A DNA stretch of 64,000 nucleotides from Gnetum montanum. Taxonomy: Eukaryota; Streptophyta; Gnetopsida; Gnetales; Gnetaceae. The notes under the pieces are model-generated. The model was not told where the DNA came from. It saw nothing but the letters and a program-made list of their open reading frames with translations, and did no database searches. Both the position numbers and the translations under genes were made by a program. This document shows positions 57,501 through 64,000 of this stretch, one piece after another; position 1 is the stretch's first letter; the number at the start of each line of letters is the position of its first letter. Location of the stretch: positions 331,667 to 395,666 of the forward strand of contig MNCI01009117.1 in assembly GCA_015680685.1 (NCBI GenBank), given 5' to 3'.

Positions 57501-60500
57501 TTTCTAAGAGCTGAAAACACAATTTACACAAAATGACAAAAATCGTATGGACATAGGATGGATGCTGCTTGTTCTGTTTTGTTGTGCTTGCTAGGGTTCA
57601 CTGATGTGTACAACATTATTGCATAACAACCTTCACACACCAAATCCCAATGCTTCAATTTGCAACAAAAAAGCTTTGATACCACTTGTTACGAAATATA
57701 GTGCAGGGAAAATCCCAGATCAAATAGTGTTACCATGTAGAAAAATGTTGAGAATAAAAATGAAACACTGAAGGAACAAAATGCAGGAAAAATCAGAGAT
57801 TTACATGGTTTGGCAAAGTGTTACATACAATAAACAAATAACATAGCAATTTACATGGAAATCATATGTGGGAAAAGACCACGGGAAAGGGTGCATGACA
57901 CTCTATTTCTTCAAGGAGCAAAAGAATTGATGATTACAACCAATCAACCCCCTGAGCACCTTATATAGATCTAGGGTTCCAAGCCAACTCACAGTTAACT
58001 CCCTAACACCTTATCTATTTTCTTTTGTTCACTTTTAATTCACTATTTCAAGGGAGTTTACATAACTCCCTTTTACAATACTCTTTCTTTTTTTTAAAAA
58101 AATTTATACAAAAGGGTCAATGTTAAAACAAAATGGTAGAACAAATTTGGCTTCACACATCAACAGATGAATTTTCTTCAACAGTTGAATTTTCTTGGAT
58201 ATGAAATTTTGTTAGCAAGATTTTTCACACCAAAAGTACTGTAATATCAGAAAATTATATACAGAATATATTACAATTCAAATCTGCTACAACAGATGTA
58301 CTTTCTGTATCAATCTGTATGTCTACAGATTGATCCGGTGTCTCACCTTATACAATGGACGAGAATCTTCATGAATTTGTTTACAATGAATGGTCTTAGT
58401 TAGGGTTTCTGATATTTTCTCTTGATGAGCCATTTCTTATTATCCACCAACTATAGCTTCAATTCTCAGCTATGGCTGCTTATTTGCTTTTTTTTTTCCT
58501 TCATCTAATACACACTATCTGAAATTGAATTTTTAATTACATCCATTGAGACCATTTTGAATCTATCCAGCTACACCAGTTTTAGAATTCCTTTTACAAA
58601 ATTTTTTTGTCCATAACTCAGCATTGCCTACTAGAATGAAATATGTGACCTGAGTTTTCCATGCCAAGACTCTTACCCCGAAGCTGCACACACTATCTTC
58701 TCTTTTGTCTTGAGTGATCACTCTTCAATCATCTGTACCATTTTGTCACATGGACCCTTTGTTTAAATTTACATGTAATCTGGCTTTGTAACCATGATTC
58801 CATGTATACTAATTTCCTTCCATGGATTATTTGTGGCTATACCATGAATTGATCTTTATACTTCCATTTCTTCATGCATTAATCTTCAAGTTTAATGTGT
58901 GGATGAACTGGTATTCCAACAGTCTGTTAGATTGTTTAAAAATTGGTCTACTGTAATCGGATGTCTATTTTTTTAAATTGCAGATGAAGATGTTTATGTT
59001 ACTTTTCTATCTGGGATTATGGTTGGTAGCAAACAATCTGATCCGTTGCAGTTGCAACTTCTCATTGATTTTTTGGCTGGGCATTCGGGAACTGAGAAGG
59101 TTTGCAGGACTCTCTTGTTATTATTCATTTTTTTGGAGGTCATACAATGTGATAATAAAACTTTTAGGATCATAAATTGTGACGAGATATATCTTGCAGG
59201 AACAAAAAATGGCTGCCCAAATTGCCCATGTTATAATTGCTGGAGACTCTATTGATATAAAGCACAACCTTGTTGCAAGTCAGGTAATGCCTTTTTGAAA
59301 TTTACTGTGAAAGGTATGATTTTTGTTATACGAACCTTGTATATTGAATGTTGTGTATTCTTTCACTTTATATATATTTATTCTTGTGGCTGATATTTTG
59401 GATCACCATTAGTTGCATGATTATGAGGGTAGTGTCTATAGATGCTTAATTTATGATAAAATTTGAGGGTATAAAATTTCACTTAAATGTTCATCTGTTT
59501 TGTTTTACAATGGAATCTGCAAAAGATGTTCTATTTTATTTGAGATAAATTTGTTCATTTTAAAGCTAAATGTATAGTTTATTGCAGTCTCTTGGACCCA
59601 AGGATCAAGCTAGACTTACAGAGCCAATCAAAGAGCTAGATGTATCTTTGACACAGGTTCCATGCATAGCCTATTGTAACATGATTTGTTTTTCAAGAAA
59701 TCTGTTGCTTGTTGCTTTTGGAATTAATGACAGTGCTTAGTTAATTTTAGTTTATACTTGAATGTCACTAGTGCTCACTAGTTTTGGTGTATTTCATTAT
59801 CAACCTCTTCGGACATTACTTGAAAGTGGCTTATTTTTCCAGTTCTTTGGATTATGAAACTGAAGCTTCTAAGCTGGTTTACGTTGAAGCTATGACTGCA
59901 TATATCTAATTATGCCTTTTATGTGGATTTCCAGCTCGTGGCAGCTTTGCCTGTTGACATAATGCCAGGGCCAAATGATCCAGCAAATTTTTCTTTGCCT
60001 CAGCAGGTGCTTGCCATGGCTTAGTTTTGGCCAGCCAAAAAGAATAAATATTTTTTTATTTGAATTAGATGTTGTAACGAAAATCTTTTAATTGCTACTT
60101 CATGTTTTTATCAGCCATTGCATCGATGTCTTTTCCATGGAGCATCTGCATATACCACATTTATCTCTGCAACGAACCCTCACCAGTTCGAGATAAATGG
60201 AGTTTGGTAATGATTCTAAGGGAACAACACAAAATAATTTTTGACTTTTATTTAACTCACAAAATTAAGGTTTATCTTTTGTATAAGTAACATGAACTCT
60301 TTAATTTCAGTTTCTTTGGCACCTCTGGGCAGAATGTTGATGATATGGAAAAATACTCAGAAGCAGATGAAAAACTTGATTTCATGGAAAGGATGTTGCG
60401 ATGGAGGCATTTGGCTCCTACTGCTCCTGATACTCTTGGTAAGAGAATAGAATATCTTGTCATTTATGATTTTAACATAACAATCAAAATCAATTTGCAA

Positions 60501-60833
60501 AAATGGTAACTGGATGAATTTATGATAAGGATTTATTTTATTATTACTTGAGAATCCAATTTTCTTGTGCTTGTACTTTTCAGGATGTTATCCATTCACT
60601 GATCGAGATCCATTTGTTATAGAAGTATGTCCACATGTTTATTTCTGCGGAAATCAAAAAGACTATGGGTCAAGAATGATCAAAGGCATGTTTTCTTCCT
60701 GATGTTTATCATGTTACTTCCTGTGCATGAGGATTCATCTTCTCTGCCATTTTCATTCTTCACAGGTCCGGAGGGACAGATGGTGAGGCTTATCTGTGTT
60801 CCTCGGTTTATTGAGACGGGATCTGCTGTCATG
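45524..60833 (+). CDS. POLD2: DNA polymerase delta small (B) subunit, 12 coding exons, 3' end missing
   Basis: Exons: 45524-45698, 47320-47426, 47567-47693, 47963-48076, 58984-59099, 59200-59283, 59588-59656, 59935-60006, 60115-60206, 60311-60438, 60584-60685, 60766-60833. They total 1254 nt (418 codons), and all junction phases fit. The exon 4 end (CCAA|GTACTT) is the least certain. Residues 28-37 ([10 protein letters not shown]) and the [12 protein letters not shown] block mark the N-terminal OB-fold region. The degenerate calcineurin-like phosphodiesterase domain carries [10 protein letters not shown] (about 220), [10 protein letters not shown] (274), [25 protein letters not shown] and [10 protein letters not shown] (377). 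B subunits lack nuclease activity; this one links the catalytic subunit to the other accessory subunits of the replicative polymerase in the nucleus. ATG at 45524 is the only ATG before the conserved start. Plant homologues are about 440 residues, so about 20 C-terminal residues (the NL-containing strand) are missing, probably on an exon beyond 64000. Intron 11 is GC-AG. Confidence 0.95.
46565..46645 (+). mobile_element. tRNA-like (SINE-type) fragment in POLD2 intron 1
   Basis: ACTCACTTGGTTAGAGCAGG resembles an A box and ATGTTCGATTTGAA a B box at tRNA spacing. The rest of intron 1 (45699-47319) shows nothing recognisable. Confidence 0.4.
49946..52890 (-). pseudogene. Cop2 gag-pol remains, integrase largely absent
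   Basis: Minus strand, in order: gag from 52716 to about 52218 ([19 protein letters not shown], then [17 protein letters not shown]); a protease-like stretch near 51880-51620 ([14 protein letters not shown]); RT from about 51200 to 50650 ([39 protein letters not shown]); and the RNase H end at 50197-49946 ([15 protein letters not shown]). Between protease and RT there is no room for a normal integrase and no zinc finger or D-D-E block is seen, so it was deleted. Many stops. Confidence 0.75.
52908..53495 (-). repeat. Cop1 3' LTR with internal 101-bp tandem duplication
   Basis: The segment starting AATTCCAGATCGAACAATG (52932) repeats from 53033 as AATTCCAGATTGAACAATG. The 5' LTR at 57687 has only one unit. 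The duplication therefore arose in this LTR after insertion, or came with a different template. Confidence 0.8.
53500..57535 (-). pseudogene. Cop1 gag-pol polyprotein, decayed but full-length
   Basis: Minus strand. Gag lies at about 57530-56850 ([20 protein letters not shown]), with a CCHC zinc knuckle [14 protein letters not shown] near 56810-56770. Protease is near 56600 ([11 protein letters not shown], with Leu at the Ser or Thr of the active triplet). Integrase runs 56342-55440: HKRLEHLS, three acidic residues in [19 protein letters not shown] and [11 protein letters not shown], then [19 protein letters not shown] runs 55070-54067, with [35 protein letters not shown] and intact YVDDMLIAG. 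RNase H runs 53900-53640 ([13 protein letters not shown]; the first Cys reads Tyr). At least six stops or frameshifts. Confidence 0.88.
57687..58183 (-). repeat. Cop1 5' LTR (497 bp)
   Basis: Pairs with 52908-53495: shared GAAACACTGAAGGAACAAAA, GGGTGCA..., TTTATACAAAAGGGTCAA and the end CACACATCA. Confidence 0.85.
58521..58687 (-). mobile_element. SINE copy 2 (167 bp) inside the Cop2 5' LTR
   Basis: Flanked by an exact 11-bp repeat ACACACTATCT (58510-58520 and 58688-58698). The Cop2 3' LTR has the empty site (ACACACTATCC). On the minus strand it starts with a tRNA-like head (GGGTAAGAGTCTTGGCATGG, then AGGTCACATATTTCATTC), followed by GGCAATGCTGAGTTAT, as in the copy at 44885-45012. Confidence 0.85.
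60686..60687 (+). other. GC splice donor of POLD2 intron 11
   Basis: The exon ends ATCAAAG and the intron starts GCATGT. No GT nearby keeps the frame into the next exon (CACAG|GTCCGGAGGG). The reading IKG-PEGQ is what the family requires. GC-AG introns are a known minor class of the ordinary spliceosome. Confidence 0.85.
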
Positions 60834-61059
60834 GTATGTGATTTAGTTTTAATGAAATAATATTATTGATTTTTTAAAAAATACATACATTGAACGTTTT
60901 ATTAAGTATGAAAGTATATATGATCAAGTATACATCACATAAATTGGCAATCTGAAATTTATGATAAGTTGCATCATTGTTTAGACTTGAAAATTATTGA
61001 GTTTAGTTTTCAACCCATCTCCTCATTTCTTAAAAAGAAAAAATAAAAAAGCAAAAAAT

Positions 61060-61150
61060 TATTGAGGTGTAGCTTCGTAAGGATTGCTACTTGCATCATG
61101 CAGGTCACAGGTTTAATCCCCAATGGGTTTTACCTTGAGATATAAATAAA
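61060..61150 (+). mobile_element. tRNA-like (SINE-type) fragment in POLD2 intron 12
   Basis: GGTGTAGCTTCGTAAGGATT (A-box-like) and CAGGTTTAATCCCC (B-box-like) at tRNA spacing, followed by TGGGTTTTACCTTGAG. No target duplication found. Confidence 0.4.
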
Positions 61151-63254
61151 TTGTTTTCCCAAGAGGCTAATTTCAGTGGAAGAATTGTTGCTAAGATAAT
61201 GACACTTAAAATGTTTCATTTATATTAACCATCAAGAGAGAATAGCATTAATCAGCTCGAGGCATTTAAATATGTTATTGGTTTCTTCAACCAGACTTTC
61301 AAGTTTGTTTAAATATTGAAAGTTTTGTGTCAATTAAGATAAGAGTTGCTAAATAGTTCATAGACAATAGAATCAGGAAATCCATTTTTTTTTTGTTAAA
61401 AAAACCAGCATTTTGGTCTTGCCTGAATTTCTTTTTTATTTCCAATAATCATGGGGAATAAACTTAATTGAGAGAGAGGTTGACCTTTTTCAGGAAGATC
61501 AAAGTGGAATTTTGGCATCATCCGAGACTGCAACGGCAGGAAGGTCAAGATAGTTTCAACTTTGAGATACATTTTATTAATATATAGCTAAGCTAGTTTA
61601 AAAGAACTTGTTGAAATTGAATTTTCATTCAAAAGATCCCTTGGGTCTTCACATTGCAATCATCATCATTCTAGCTTCATCACAACTACGTAAGGTTGTC
61701 TTCATGAGTTCTTTTTTGTCTTTCACATTTATCAAGATCCACACCAATAGTTATTCCAATGTTCTTACACATCTTCTCTTACTACTATCTCATATCTTTT
61801 TGGATCTTCTTTGTTGCTTTCTTTAAGTTTAACCAAGCAACTTCTTTTGACAGGTGCATTTTTAGGGCCTTGATAAACATGGCTGAACTATTTAAGACAA
61901 GCTTTCATTAAGTTATCAGCAGTTTGTGGTACTTATAAACTTCCTCCGATACAAGAATCACCAACTTTATCACCTATTGATTCTTACAGAGCCTTACACT
62001 CTTTAGCTTTCCACATCAACATATTAGAATAATTCAGTTTCAACTTCAATTACTATATGTTACTGAAAACACCCATTTTTAATGGAAAGGTAGAAACACT
62101 TAAGGCTCTGTGAAAAGGTGAACAAATTTACGAGTGTACAAGCTATTGAAGCACGAGGAAGGTCAGGCAATGAAGCGTAATACGGCTTATGTTTCTTTTA
62201 GTAATACTAAAAGATATATACAGATTTCCATCTAACAAAATGACGTCATGCTGCCAAACAAACAAGGATTTGTTTAGCAAATTGATGTGACTGCAAATGA
62301 CAACCCAGAAGTAAATGTTGTCTTCCAGTATTCTATTAGTAAAACTGAAAATGGAGTGTTCTATTATATCGATGTGGAAATTGCCGGACTCTAGGGGTCT
62401 ATTGGATAGAGTTCAGTTCAAGTTAATTTTTACATAATTTCGGAAATATCTTAATCTAACGCTTTGGGCTTAAATCTTCCACTTGTAACCGATTATGATT
62501 GACTTTGAAAATAAACACTCTTACAATGCAGTGATGTGGAGCCCTGTACAGATATTAATGGGCAAGTTCGTATGTGCGAAACGGAGTAAGAATGTTCTCT
62601 ATATTATTTTTTAACAGTGGCAGTGAATATTAATTTTAAAATTTAGAATTGGCATACCTCAGGAATTTCTTTGCAGCTTAGAGATGAACCAAGTTAAGAT
62701 GATCAAGTATTCATTACATAACGTGAATGGTCTAAACATAATAATTTTTATGATACCTGTCCATTCCTTTCTGAATTATTTTCTTCCTTTTCTTATTTAA
62801 ACATTCTACGGAAAACCAAAACACATGCTAGAACATGTTCAAACGCAATAAGCATTTGTTAGATTTTCTTTCTTTTTCACTGTTGCAATGTTATCGGATA
62901 TCAAAGAAGTTAGAGGGTGCAAAAGAGAAAGGAATGATTTGTTCATCAGGACTGCTACAAGAAGGAATAGTAAATAGTTAAGGAAGGGGAAATCACATAT
63001 TGAGAGAAATGGATAAATTTGTTAAACAAGAAGATATGATGACCTATGAAAGTATAAATAACGGAAAAGGAAGCTAGAAAAGCAGCACAGCTAAGGCAAT
63101 ATAATAAGCTCTACAATAAGATTTGGTTATAATTAGAGAAAAAACTTATAAATTTGTTGGAATATAGGAAAATGAAAAAATTGTACACATAATGTAAGTT
63201 GTATTGATGGAAATAGTCAATAGATTCTACCTAAAAGATGATGAAATAATTGGC

Positions 63255-63345
63255 TTTGACCCAGTGGCGTAGTGTCTAAGTCTCCGTGTTGTTGTCTCTG
63301 CAGTAGCAGCTCAGATTCCCATGGGTCCCTTTTTTATCTGCTTCA
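63255..63345 (+). mobile_element. tRNA-like (SINE-type) fragment
   Basis: GACCCAGTGGCGTAGTGTCT resembles an A-box head; CAGATTCCCATGGGTCCC is a weak B-box region followed by a T run. Old or chance. Confidence 0.3.
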
Positions 63346-64000
63346 AAAATGATAATGAAATAATGACTGTGAAAAGCTACTTCTATTAGTTGCTACTTGT
63401 ATATGAAGAATTTCCTGGTGAGCTATAACAATATGGATCATCAAGCACAGATCATTTTGATTAAATTTTGCTAGACATCGGAAATGCTGTCAAAAATAGG
63501 AAAACAAGTAAGTTTTTAGGGTTTGATGTTATCTAAATAGAAGCGTAAAAGCGTGCATAGAAATTAAATTATCTAGTTTAACTTGCTTAATGAAATACAA
63601 AATCAAAGATGCTTGGAGAGTGAAGGAGGAACATTACGGTACCACTATATATAAATAAAGGAGATGTGAATGAGCAAGCCAAAGATGGGAAAATTGAACT
63701 TATGATTCATATAATGAAGTTCTAGGAAGGTTAACTATGCAGGCAGTTTTCTTTTCAATATAATTTGATGGAGAAGTTTAGAGGAGAGGAAATACTCCAT
63801 ATTAAACTCCAAGTTCTAGTGGTGATCCTGTCAATCAATTAGATGGATGTTTGGCGTTCTGAAATATATGTTATAGATTTATTGTGTGTTGACGTAACTA
63901 ATCGCTCAAATTGTGTTTTAACAAAATTCAGATGTATGCCTGATTGAATGGCAATCTCATTTTATTATATTCTGATTCTTCTTGAAAAGTTTGTGAAGGT

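Larger units (their letters stand above)
52908..58183 (-). mobile_element. Ty1/copia retrotransposon Cop1, minus strand, inside the Cop2 5' LTR
   Basis: Flanked by GTTGA (52903-52907 and 58184-58188). The 5' LTR is 57687-58183 and the 3' LTR 52908 to about 53495. Both begin (plus view) TGTTA(T/C)GAAA and share GGCTTCACACATCA. The outer 20 bp of the LTR are weakly conserved, so that edge rests on the target duplication. The primer site TGGTATCAAAGC on the minus strand lies at 57673-57684, complementary to initiator tRNA-Met. All domains are present in copia order. Confidence 0.88.
49197..58921 (-). mobile_element. Ty1/copia retrotransposon Cop2, minus strand, interrupted by Cop1
   Basis: Flanked by GTCTG (49192-49196 and 58922-58926). 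Its 3' LTR is 49197-49779 (583 bp; terminal TG now GG). Its 5' LTR is 52902-52907 plus 58189-58921, split by Cop1 and carrying a SINE. The primer site, TGGTATCAAAG on the minus strand, lies at 52891-52901, adjacent to the LTR, complementary to initiator tRNA-Met. The internal part is only 3.1 kb. Confidence 0.88.
48077..58983 (+). other. POLD2 intron 4, 10.9 kb, mostly copia insertions
   Basis: GT donor at 48077 and TTGCAG acceptor ending at 58983. Host sequence is 48077-49196 and 58922-58983; everything between is Cop2 with its nested insertions. Taking these out leaves about 1177 bp. The 57 host bases before exon 5 include a T-rich tract (CTATTTTTTTAAATTGCAG). Confidence 0.9.
60834..64000 (+). 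other. Sequence after POLD2 exon 12: intron 12, no confirmed exon
   Basis: Starts with GTATGT. It is AT-rich, with no recognisable gene. A possible short terminal exon lies at 61494-61553, but its peptide does not match the conserved POLD2 C-terminus. Two tRNA-like fragments are noted separately. Confidence 0.6.

Noticed and set aside
61494-61553. Terminal exon of POLD2
   Set aside because: Good acceptor and phase, but the peptide (EDQSGILASSETATAGRSR) does not match the conserved C-terminal strand. Not added to the gene model.
62117-62176. Alternative POLD2 last exon beginning GTGAACAAATTT
   Set aside because: In phase and starting VN as expected, but the acceptor has no pyrimidine tract and the following residues do not fit the family.

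Overview
The window looks like nuclear DNA of a large-genome seed plant. A gymnosperm is my guess, from the long retrotransposon-filled intron and old, heavily decayed elements, but nothing in the sequence proves it. One host gene can be named: the small (B) subunit of DNA polymerase delta (POLD2), plus strand, with 12 recognisable coding exons from 45524 to 60833. Its last conserved exon is not found. Everything to its left, and most of its fourth intron, is nested LTR retrotransposons.

Positions 1-44700 form a stack of Ty3/gypsy elements, all on the plus strand except one solo LTR. The oldest is a chromovirus (C, 40454-44665) with RT, RNase H, integrase and a C-terminal chromodomain. An Athila-like element (A2, in-window part 34276-40453) sits in its RT. 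A second Athila-like element (A1, from 13079, ending at 34275) sits in A2. A1 in turn carries three insertions: a Tat-lineage element (T, ending at 13078) in its integrase; a minus-strand 1.8 kb solo LTR (17867-19679, TSD ACATC) in its 3' gene; and a complete 13.2 kb Athila-like element (B, 20392-33567, TSD CTCTT, tRNA-Asp-type primer site) in its 3' LTR. Positions 1-5990 look like part of another Tat-type element (T0) lying against or inside T.

Two things go beyond ordinary retrotransposon content. First, A1, A2 and B all carry the same long extra gene (here ORFX) between integrase and 3' LTR. Each copy has a TATA-like box 436-471 bp before the start codon. Donor and acceptor positions for a leader intron line up across the three copies, though each copy has lost different bases. 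ORFX looks like a transcription unit of its own. Second, T0 carries a decayed multi-exon gene on the opposite strand (862-3875) whose exons join in frame. The LTRs of unrelated families here also carry spaced arrays of short palindromes upstream of their TATA boxes.

POLD2 intron 4 (48077-58983) is 10.9 kb because a Ty1/copia element (Cop2, 49197-58921, TSD GTCTG, minus strand) landed 57-62 bp before exon 5. A second copia (Cop1, 52908-58183, TSD GTTGA) then inserted into the Cop2 5' LTR, and a 167-bp SINE (TSD ACACACTATCT) inserted elsewhere in that LTR. Without these the intron would be about 1.2 kb. Upstream of the POLD2 start lie a perfect E2F motif and a CCAAT box, fitting an S-phase replication gene. 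None of the retroelement reading frames is intact. Most in-frame stops fall at glutamine or arginine codons, the pattern left by cytosine methylation and deamination.
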